IMG/VR virus record: IMGVR_UViG_3300032770_000014
Span: 29,617 to 93,616 of that record
DNA from: a virus
DNA length: 64,000 bases
Direction: 5' to 3' (one strand)
Shown: one piece after another, positions 57,941-64,000 of the stretch
Position numbering within the stretch: position 1 is the stretch's first letter
How the letters are laid out: every line of letters starts with the position of its first letter
Notes under the pieces: generated by a model
Database searches by the model: none
What the model was told of the DNA's origin: nothing
The model's input: the letters and a program-made list of their open reading frames with translations, nothing else
Translations under genes and position numbers: made by a program

Positions 57941-58735
57941 ATGTCTTCTCAATCAGGCTTCACCGGCATCTGGTGTCCCGCCTGTGATCGCGCGCAGACC
58001 CCGACTCGCCTCATTCGGCAGATGGCCGCCAAGCAGGAAGGGATGTTGCTGAAATGCCCGACCTGCTCCCGTACCTTCTCTTATGCCGCGCTCATGGCCA
58101 GTAATCCCAAGCCCCGGATGGACAAGGTGGAGTTCGTCGAGAAGCAGCCTCCCGGCACTCAGATCCTCCCGCTCTGGATCTACCCCGAAGTCATTGCGGC
58201 CCTTCAGCAGAAATTCCCCTCGAACCTGATGACCACCCTCTGCTCGGCTATAACCGCGCTGGCTGACCCTGACGCCGTGCTGATCGAGGGGGACTACGCC
58301 AGAGAGATGGCCTCCATCGGTGTCAAGCGCGGCCGGGAAGTTCTCGCCCTCGCCAAGGAGGTCAAGGAACTGCGCGAGGCTGTTGCCGCCGCCCGCTTGC
58401 GCGAACAGACCCTCCAGCAATTCTTCGGGTCGATAGGAATGGCGATGCCGCAGCCGCTGGCCCAGCAGCCAGCCCAGCAGCCAGCCAGTCAGTCAGTCAG
58501 TCAGCCAGCCAGTCCCTCCGCCGACCCTACCGCGCTCCCGGTGGACGAGCAAGGCAACCCCCTCGTCCCTCCCCATGCTCAGTTCTCCTCCCTGCGTGAG
58601 GACGGATCGGGAATGCTGGTTCCCTCGGACGGATCGGACCCGATGGCCTCGCCTGCCAGCCAGTTCTCCTTCCCCACCGGCGCGGTGCCGGCAGCCGACG
58701 CGCGACCAGGGTTCATCACAAGGAATCTGCGCTGA
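57941..58735 (+). CDS. Zinc-ribbon protein with coiled coil and QPAS repeats
   Basis: 264 residues after CCAAGGAG. WCPACD (11-16) and KCPTCSRTF (about 38-46) form a zinc ribbon. The middle (to about 150) is helical with a coiled coil (REVLALAKEVKELREAVAAARLRE), and a Gln/Pro/Ala/Ser repeat (QPAQQPASQSVSQPASPS) leads to a disordered C-terminus. It sits between two DNA methyltransferases and may be a virion or regulatory protein. Not recognised. Confidence 0.5.
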   Translation: MSSQSGFTGIWCPACDRAQTPTRLIRQMAAKQEGMLLKCPTCSRTFSYAALMASNPKPRMDKVEFVEKQPPGTQILPLWIYPEVIAALQQKFPSNLMTTLCSAITALADPDAVLIEGDYAREMASIGVKRGREVLALAKEVKELREAVAAARLREQTLQQFFGSIGMAMPQPLAQQPAQQPASQSVSQPASPSADPTALPVDEQGNPLVPPHAQFSSLREDGSGMLVPSDGSDPMASPASQFSFPTGAVPAADARPGFITRNLR

Positions 58736-58739
58736 GAAG

Positions 58740-58768
58740 TTGAAACTTTACATGGAATCATGTATGAT
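58740..58768 (+). promoter_or_regulatory. Cytosine methyltransferase promoter with perfect palindrome (site 4 of 4)
   Basis: TTGAAA (58740-58745), 17-base spacer, TATGAT (58763-58768). TACATGGAATCATGTA (58749-58764) has perfect arms TACATG/CATGTA and overlaps the -10 box. The start codon follows six bases later. Confidence 0.75.
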
Positions 58769-58774
58769 CCGTCT

Positions 58775-60256
58775 ATGTCTGTGTCCTCCTATCCCAGCCT
58801 GACTTATCTTTCTGTCTGTTCAGGCATCGAGGCGGCGACCGTTGCGTGGCACTCGCTCGGCTGGACCCCTCTTGGATTCGCCGAGATCGACAAGTTTCCT
58901 TCCGCAGTCCTTGCCTACCACTACCCGGAGATTCCCAACTATGGCGACTTCACGCAAATCACGCTCGACCAACTCCCCTCCCGCCCTGACATCCTTGTTG
59001 GAGGAACTCCGTGCCAGGATTTCTCCGTCGCTGGACTCCGCGCAGGGATGGGAGGAGTTCGTGGTCAACTCACAATTGAGTTCGTTCGACTTGCTGAACG
59101 TCTGCGGACCCGATGGCTGGTATGGGAGAACGTGCCCGGCGTCTTGTCGGCTGACGGAGGACGAGCGTTTGGAACCTTCCTTGGGGCGCTGGGGAAGATC
59201 GGGTATGGGTTCGCCTACCGAGTTCTTGACGCTCAATACTTTGGAGTTCCCCAGCGGCGCCGCCGCGTCTTCCTTGTCGGACATCTTGGAGACTGGCGAC
59301 GTGCCGCAGCGGTACTTTTTGAGCGCCAAAGCCTGTCAGGGGATTCTCCGCCGCGCCGAGAAGCGAGGCAAGGCGCTCCCAGGGGCGTTGAAATATGCGT
59401 TGGATTTAGTGGCGAATCCGACGGAAGCACCGTACGAAATGCTGAAGACGTTGCACGACCCCTCACTAACAGGCACGGCGATCCAGGATTTGTCGCCTTC
59501 TCTGAGTCCGCCCAAAGAGGATGTTTCTGGGATGGAGGACAAGTAACTCAGACCCTCGACGCCGTATTGCAGAAGGGCCAGACCATGCCTGAGAAGAACA
59601 GGTTCCCTGCGGTCCTCGTCCCGCAGGGAACCTTGAGTACGAACGGCGCGGATGTCGCTCACTCCCCCAGCGTCGACGGATTCGACGCCTTGGAGGATGG
59701 AACGGGGCGGGGGACGCCGCTGATACCGATAGCCTTCTCCTGCAAGGACTCCGGTCTCGACTCAGGTGACCAGGCTCCAACTCTCCGCAGCATGAACTTC
59801 GATCAGAGCCACGCCAATGCAGGAGGACAGGTTGCTGTTGCCTTCAACCTCCGAGGCCGCGACGGCGGATCGCAGCCGGAACTCGATCCTGACGGCAAGG
59901 CAAGCCTCCGCTCGCCGAGCGGAGGCAGCAGCAGGAGTTACGTGGCGACGGCTTTTACTGAGCGCACACGAGAAGGCGGACGCAATTTGGAATACCAAAA
60001 TGATCTGTCGTACTCGTTGAACAATCCCGGTGCGGGAGGACGTGCTCAGGAACGCAATATCATGACCCCCGCGATGGCCGTCAGGAGGCTATTGCCCGAA
60101 GAGTGTGAACTTTTACAGGGATTTTCTCGTGGATACACCAAGATCAGCGACAAAACCGCCGACGGCCCTCGCTACAAGGCTCTCGGCAACTCGATGGCCG
60201 TTCCTTGCATGGCCTGGATTGGACGGCGGATTCAACTTATAGATCGTTTGTCCTAG
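58775..60256 (+). CDS. DNA (cytosine-5) methyltransferase
   Basis: 493 residues from MSVSSYPSL; an upstream in-frame ATG at 58760 overlaps the -10 box. Motifs: SVCSGIEAATVAW (I), EIDKFPSAVLAYH (II), GGTPCQDFS with catalytic Cys (IV), ENVPGV (VI), QRRRRVFLVG (VIII), and near the end YKALGNSMAVPCM (IX-X). A long target-recognition region with Gly/Ser-rich insert lies between VIII and IX. Third DNA methyltransferase of the window. No Shine-Dalgarno, predicted leaderless. Confidence 0.95.
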   Translation: MSVSSYPSLTYLSVCSGIEAATVAWHSLGWTPLGFAEIDKFPSAVLAYHYPEIPNYGDFTQITLDQLPSRPDILVGGTPCQDFSVAGLRAGMGGVRGQLTIEFVRLAERLRTRWLVWENVPGVLSADGGRAFGTFLGALGKIGYGFAYRVLDAQYFGVPQRRRRVFLVGHLGDWRRAAAVLFERQSLSGDSPPRREARQGAPRGVEICVGFSGESDGSTVRNAEDVARPLTNRHGDPGFVAFSESAQRGCFWDGGQVTQTLDAVLQKGQTMPEKNRFPAVLVPQGTLSTNGADVAHSPSVDGFDALEDGTGRGTPLIPIAFSCKDSGLDSGDQAPTLRSMNFDQSHANAGGQVAVAFNLRGRDGGSQPELDPDGKASLRSPSGGSSRSYVATAFTERTREGGRNLEYQNDLSYSLNNPGAGGRAQERNIMTPAMAVRRLLPEECELLQGFSRGYTKISDKTADGPRYKALGNSMAVPCMAWIGRRIQLIDRLS

Positions 60257-60292
60257 CCTTACCGTTCGCCCTGCTCTATACTGACCCGCGAG

Positions 60293-62230
60293 ATGGCCAC
60301 CCAGTCCGTTCAGTTCGCTTCCTCCACCCGGCCACCTGCGACCCGCGTCGTCCCCTCCTACGCCAACCGCCCCGACCTTCCACTCCCTTGGCAGCGCCTC
60401 GAAGGTGATGTCGTGGCCTGGGCCGACAAGGCTCTCCTCCAGGCGCGCGAGAAGGCCTCTACCTCTCCCATAACCACTCTGATCCCGCGCATTATCCAAT
60501 ACCTCTCTGGCTCGCAGTGGCCGGCGCGCCCGACCGCTTATGGCAACTCGCGGCCCGTGACCAACCGGATGTTCCGTCAGTACTGGGAGCTGGTCTCTCT
60601 CCTGACGGACGGCAAGCCCGAGCCCCAGATCAAAGTCTGGGACACCGAGGACGGCTATTCAGAAACCCAGAAGCTCCTTCAGCTCCTCCTCGAACCGTGG
60701 GCCGCGAATCCCCTCTATCACGACGCCTTTCAGGACATTGTTGGGTTCGGCTTGCTCGCTTACGCCGTCGGCAAAGTCCAGTGGAACCGGCATCTCGCCG
60801 GTGGCCTCGGCGACACGGAACTCTGCGGGGTCAACCCGCTGCGATTTTACAAACTGGGCGTCGAGGGCATCTCCACTCCCATCCCCGAGTGCGAGTGCCT
60901 AATCGAATGCCGTCCTGTCACGATCGAGTCTCTTGTCCGGCGCTACGGCGAGGTGGCCCGGCTGATCAAGCCCGACGCCGACCTGTCCTCCTCCGGCCTC
61001 AAGCCGATGCGACCCAGCGGTGTCTCCTCCGAGCAGTGGGGAAAGTACTCTCCGCAAATGCAATCAGTCATCTCGCAGGTCGCTGGATCGCGCGGCATGT
61101 CCTCGACCACCGACCAGATCTACCCCACCGTTGAGGAACAGATTTTCTGGCTGCGCGACCCGGCGATCAACGAAGGGAAATCCACAATCCGTGTTGGTGC
61201 CCAAGTCCGCAGCAGGTCCGGCGAGATTGGCTATGCCAACTGGTCCTACCTCGTCGAGCCGGGCATGCCCCTGTTCCCGCGCGGCCGCGTCTTCTCTAAG
61301 GCTGGCGGCCGGATCATGGAGGACACCTGCAATCCCTACTTCCACAATCTCGGACCCGGCCCTTATGTCGAGTTCCTTCCTCTTCGCACCCCCTGGCAGA
61401 CACCACAGTCGATGTCAGTGATTGGCAACCTGATCGGCTCGCAGGACATTCTGAACCGGCTCATGGCGGGGATGCTAGAAACCATCAAAGCCGGTCTGAT
61501 CCCGACCATCATGACGCCGACCGACGCGATCTCGCGCGGCGACCTCGACAACCTTTCTACCACTATCTCCGGCGGCAAGATTGAGTTCGACCCGCGCCGC
61601 ACGATGGGCCAGAAGCCGGAGTTCCGCTCGCAGCCGAGTTTCCCCTCCGCCGCGCAATGGTACACCCAGACCCTGATGCGCGAGATGGACCAGACAACGG
61701 GATCGGCGGCTGTGGATGCCGCCGCACAGAAAGAGCAAATCCCCTCGCACGACACGATGGAGATGATTCAGAACTCGCGGTCGTCGATGGTACGACTGCT
61801 TGGTCGCCGCCTCGAAAACTTTATGAACCGCTCTGGTCAGATGGTGGTCAGCAACATGCTCCAGTTCTACTCGCTCGGCCATCGCCGTGCAATTCTCGGC
61901 GACAAGGGCGAAAGCCAGTGGGACTTCTCTCCCATGTACGGATCGCTGATGCAGCGCGGAATGGCTCCAGAGAAGTTCGTGCGCAAGTTCCAGTTCTCGA
62001 TCCGGCCCGGCAGCGCCCTCTCGTTCGACAAGGAAACCCGCCTGCAGGCGTCGATCATTCTCAACCGGCAGGGGATCATCTCGACCAAAAATGTCCTGCG
62101 CGCGCTCAACCAAGCCGGGGCCAATATCAATATCGAAGAAAACATGAAAGACCTGCAGCAGGAGGCCTTGCAGAAGATGGCGATGGCCGCGCTGATGGCG
62201 GGAGGGAAGAAAACGGGAGGGAGGAAGTAG
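60293..62230 (+). CDS. Portal protein
   Basis: 645 residues. It follows the terminase block and has the features of a large podovirus-like portal: an N-terminal helical region with RMFRQYWELVSLLTDGKPEPQIKV (about 84-108), a stem region ILNRLMAGMLETIKAGLIPTIM, and a C-terminal helical part (MIQNSRSSMVRLLGRRLENFMNRSGQM). Portals form the 12-fold ring through which the terminase pumps DNA. No catalytic motifs are expected. An upstream terminator or promoter was not identified. Confidence 0.75.
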   Translation: MATQSVQFASSTRPPATRVVPSYANRPDLPLPWQRLEGDVVAWADKALLQAREKASTSPITTLIPRIIQYLSGSQWPARPTAYGNSRPVTNRMFRQYWELVSLLTDGKPEPQIKVWDTEDGYSETQKLLQLLLEPWAANPLYHDAFQDIVGFGLLAYAVGKVQWNRHLAGGLGDTELCGVNPLRFYKLGVEGISTPIPECECLIECRPVTIESLVRRYGEVARLIKPDADLSSSGLKPMRPSGVSSEQWGKYSPQMQSVISQVAGSRGMSSTTDQIYPTVEEQIFWLRDPAINEGKSTIRVGAQVRSRSGEIGYANWSYLVEPGMPLFPRGRVFSKAGGRIMEDTCNPYFHNLGPGPYVEFLPLRTPWQTPQSMSVIGNLIGSQDILNRLMAGMLETIKAGLIPTIMTPTDAISRGDLDNLSTTISGGKIEFDPRRTMGQKPEFRSQPSFPSAAQWYTQTLMREMDQTTGSAAVDAAAQKEQIPSHDTMEMIQNSRSSMVRLLGRRLENFMNRSGQMVVSNMLQFYSLGHRRAILGDKGESQWDFSPMYGSLMQRGMAPEKFVRKFQFSIRPGSALSFDKETRLQASIILNRQGIISTKNVLRALNQAGANINIEENMKDLQQEALQKMAMAALMAGGKKTGGRK

Positions 62231-62232
62231 CA

Positions 62233-62445
62233 ATGCCAGTCGAGCGATTCCGCAGCAAGGAGGCCTATCGTCGTAACCTCGCGTATCGCCACGTCCACCA
62301 CATCCCCATGACTGCTGAGCGCGTCATAGTCGGAGGCCGTTCGCACAGGGTTAAGCATTCCCGTGACCCCAAGCGCCGCCAGATCAACGCGCGCCAGCGG
62401 AGGAAAGTAGCCAGCCGCTCGCATCGCAGGGAGGCTCGCCGATGA
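62233..62445 (+). CDS. Arginine/histidine-rich small protein
   Basis: 70 residues with 19 Arg, 4 Lys and 6 His (MPVERFRSKEAYRRN...). Begins two bases after the portal stop and overlaps the next gene by 4 bases. Very basic, probably nucleic-acid-binding. First of three such products between portal and head genes. Confidence 0.55.
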   Translation: MPVERFRSKEAYRRNLAYRHVHHIPMTAERVIVGGRSHRVKHSRDPKRRQINARQRRKVASRSHRREARR

Positions 62446-62609
62446 CCTCCACCCTTCGCCATCTCCCTGCTCGCCGCAAGTTCTCCCGTGGTCGCCAGCG
62501 CCGCCCAGTTCGCTCCATTCTCGGCGGACGCGGCCCTCTCTCCTTCCGCCGCGCCGCGCGGCAATCCCAGCGTATGCACTCGCGCCGAACCGGATTTCGC
62601 GGACTCTGA
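62442..62609 (+). CDS. Protamine-like arginine-rich mini-protein
   Basis: 55 residues with 16 Arg, one Lys, and no Asp or Glu (MTSTLRHLPARRKFSRG...). ATGA overlap with the preceding gene. The composition resembles DNA-condensing peptides. Coding status rests on the overlap and composition. Confidence 0.5.
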   Translation: MTSTLRHLPARRKFSRGRQRRPVRSILGGRGPLSFRRAARQSQRMHSRRTGFRGL

Positions 62610-62788
62610 AAACTAGACATACCAGCAATTATGTGATTGACTTTCTGCGATGGGTAGAGCGTAGGCCGCAATCCTTCTCTTTGCCTGTCCGATGGTGGAG
62701 GCCACCGATACCAAAACCCCGTCGCGGCTAGAAGATTCATTTCATCGAGTCCCTCACCGCGAATTCCTACGAAAGGAGGACTCGGAAC

Positions 62789-62851
62789 ATGGCGCATCGT
62801 CGTCGGCATCGCAGTTCCGTGAAGCGCGAGGCAAAGCGCAAGAAACGCTAA
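62789..62851 (+). CDS. 20-residue basic micro-protein
   Basis: MAHRRRHRSSVKREAKRKKR, 11 of 20 residues Arg or Lys, preceded by an ideal ribosome site (GAAAGGAGGACTCGGAAC). The strong ribosome site argues that it is translated despite its length. Confidence 0.45.
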   Translation: MAHRRRHRSSVKREAKRKKR

Positions 62852-62885
62852 GTCTCCCGTTTTAAGCCCCGATGAGGGGTCAACG

Positions 62886-62940
62886 GTTCCGAGTCAGCGC
62901 GGCAGCAAGACAGTCACCTGCCCTCTGTCGCGCTCGGAAC
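62886..62940. repeat. Inverted repeat before the 62980 gene
   Basis: GTTCCGAG pairs with CTCGGAAC, with an inner GCGCG/CGCG extension. A leader hairpin or terminator in the head operon. Confidence 0.55.
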
Positions 62941-62979
62941 TTTCATCACTACGATCTCATCACCAAAGGAGCACATCTC

Positions 62980-63201
62980 ATGCCCACAACCGACAAGTCC
63001 CCCGTCGAGAAGACTGGCCCGCGCGACGAGAAAGATCTCGAAGTCAGCTACGGCAGACCGGTCCCGCAGCCCAAGCAGAAGAAGGGCGATTACGTCGCTT
63101 TCGGTGAACTGGCTGGCTCGACCGACACGGCGACTTCCGTCGAAGGCGTTCGCTCGACCACGTTCGGCGACTCCGTAACCGACGCAGCGAAGAACATCTA
63201 A
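62980..63201 (+). CDS. Small hypothetical protein, head region
   Basis: 73 residues from MPTTDKSPVEK with AAAGGAGCACATCTC upstream. Charged and largely disordered (YGRPVPQPKQKKGDYVAFGEL). Its place between portal and probable scaffold suggests a virion accessory protein. Confidence 0.5.
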   Translation: MPTTDKSPVEKTGPRDEKDLEVSYGRPVPQPKQKKGDYVAFGELAGSTDTATSVEGVRSTTFGDSVTDAAKNI

Positions 63202-63253
63202 CCGGCGGTCAGGTAGCCAGTAAGCCAGCGAACCAGAAAGGAACCAGATCGCC

Positions 63254-63679
63254 GTGGCCACTTCTCCCTTGCCGTCGTCTCCAGCCGCCTCCAGCCAGAC
63301 GCCTGCGACAGCCCCTCCCAATTTCTATGCCCAGGCCGCCACGGCCCAGCCAGCTCCCGCCCCCGGCCAAGCCGCTGGCGCCGAGGACGCGGCCAAGTTC
63401 CGCCGCGCCGTCGAGAAACTGCTGGACATCTTCGACAAGATGGAGAAGTTGAAACCCAACGGCATCGACATCTCGAAGAAGCTCAAGCCGGTGGCGCAGT
63501 CCCTCAAGGATTTGAAGAATGAAGTCTTCGAGGGCGAGGAAGGTGAGGAAGGCGCGGACACGGATTCTGGCCCAGTAGCCAGCGCGGGAGGAGGGACCGG
63601 TGCCGGAGCTGGCGCAGGGGCCGGTGCTGCCTCTCCTCCACCTGCCATGCCCGGCGGAGCACCCGGTACGGGCGCTTGA
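63254..63679 (+). CDS. Low-complexity protein with central helix, possible scaffold component
   Basis: 141 residues, GTG start after AAAGGAAC. Ala/Pro/Gln-rich ends flank a helical segment (FRRAVEKLLDIFDKMEKLKPNGIDISKKLKP, about 50-80) and an acidic patch; the tail is Gly/Ala-rich. Such layout and position suit a scaffold or head-assembly helper. Confidence 0.45.
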   Translation: MATSPLPSSPAASSQTPATAPPNFYAQAATAQPAPAPGQAAGAEDAAKFRRAVEKLLDIFDKMEKLKPNGIDISKKLKPVAQSLKDLKNEVFEGEEGEEGADTDSGPVASAGGGTGAGAGAGAGAASPPPAMPGGAPGTGA

Positions 63680-63720
63680 GTTTGATCGCAACTCTAACCT
63701 AACCCCAAGGAGAAAACATC

Positions 63721-64000
63721 ATGCCAGACCTCGACAATTCCCTGGACGACCTGCTCAACACCTTTGCTGAAGCCGATCGCCCTGCCGCGCGCGACCTTAT
63801 CACTCGCAATGCTGCGGCGCAATCCCATCTGACCTCGCGTGAGACTGTCTATCGCGCGTTTGTGGACAATGACCCGGTGAAGCTGCAACAGGCTGCGGCT
63901 GGGGCGGCAGGTAGCCAGAATCCTCCGGTCGTAGCAGCCCAGCCCAATCCTGCCAATCCCGCTAATCCCCCCGCCTCTCCTCTCAGCGTCTCCCTCGATC
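63721..64000 (+). CDS. Head-region protein, cut by right window edge
   Basis: 93 residues visible, start ATG after AAGGAGAAAACATC. Acidic helical start (PDLDNSLDDLLNTFAEADRPAARDLI), then Ala/Pro/Asn-rich linker. The frame continues beyond the window. Position after portal fits a scaffold or capsid maturation protein. Confidence 0.55.
   Translation, partial: MPDLDNSLDDLLNTFAEADRPAARDLITRNAAAQSHLTSRETVYRAFVDNDPVKLQQAAAGAAGSQNPPVVAAQPNPANPANPPASPLSVSLD

Noticed and set aside
62610-62788. Possible tRNA between the basic mini-protein genes
   Set aside because: Looked for a cloverleaf and T-loop sequence; only a short GGTGG/CCACC hairpin and no acceptor stem were found.

Overview
The window is a contiguous piece of a tailed double-stranded DNA bacteriophage genome (class Caudoviricetes). 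It carries a large terminase, a portal protein, lysis-type genes, a phage family A DNA polymerase, recombination proteins and dozens of tightly overlapping small genes. Both window ends cut through genes. No tRNA, rRNA or CRISPR array was recognised by eye. The base composition is GC-rich, with scattered AT-richer islands that mostly coincide with homing endonucleases. The host was most likely a diderm (Gram-negative type) bacterium: several phage proteins carry Sec signal peptides, one has a lipobox, and one looks like an outer-membrane beta-barrel ending in Phe. The style of the signal peptides (ending ...AQ or ...GQ) reminds me of Acidobacteriota, but that is only a guess.

Layout. (1) 1-10.2 kb, plus strand: tail fibre or spike-like and exported proteins, two holin-like genes, a papain-like cysteine peptidase-like protein interrupted near its 3' end by a LAGLIDADG endonuclease, and a muramidase-like protein; the block ends in a strong hairpin at 10.25 kb. 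(2) 10.27-27.4 kb, minus strand: the early replication and recombination operon. In the direction of transcription it holds a Cas4/AddB-like nuclease, an HNH endonuclease, zinc-ribbon and ribbon-helix-helix proteins, a Sak4-like RecA-fold ATPase, a possible ssDNA-binding protein, a Pif1-like helicase, a uracil-DNA-glycosylase/PolA fusion polymerase, and a tail of small genes. (3) 27.4-29.3 kb: a probable replication locus, with a plus-strand RecA-fold RepA-like protein flanked by a long inverted repeat on one side and TGGCAACAT iterons on the other. (4) 29.3-35.7 kb, minus strand: small hypothetical genes and a serine recombinase. (5) 36.3-42.6 kb, plus strand: a RepL-like winged-helix protein, many tiny genes including a stand-alone sigma region 4-like protein, then phage-encoded GroES and GroEL. 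(6) 43.1-50.2 kb: a sugar/surface module of three glycosyltransferases, a sugar epimerase, an FkbM-containing double methyltransferase and another methyltransferase, with an HNH endonuclease. (7) 50.2-64 kb: Dam-type methyltransferase, probable small terminase, SprT-like protease, intein-containing large terminase, two further DNA methyltransferases, portal, three arginine-rich mini-proteins and probable scaffold or head genes.

How it works together. Four plus-strand promoters (upstream of the RepL-like gene, groES and two DNA methyltransferases) share a 16-bp palindrome related to TACATG-N4-CATGTA. Each palindrome sits in the same position, overlapping the first two bases of the -10 box, which suggests one phage regulator controls them as a set. 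Three of these genes, plus a ribbon-helix-helix gene on the other strand, begin 6-7 bases after the -10 box without a Shine-Dalgarno sequence and are predicted to be translated from leaderless mRNAs. Two free-standing homing endonucleases sit at gene 3' ends, and each carries as its own C-terminus a relic of the interrupted gene's C-terminus. With the terminase intein this gives three cases of an AT-rich import tract in an otherwise GC-rich gene.
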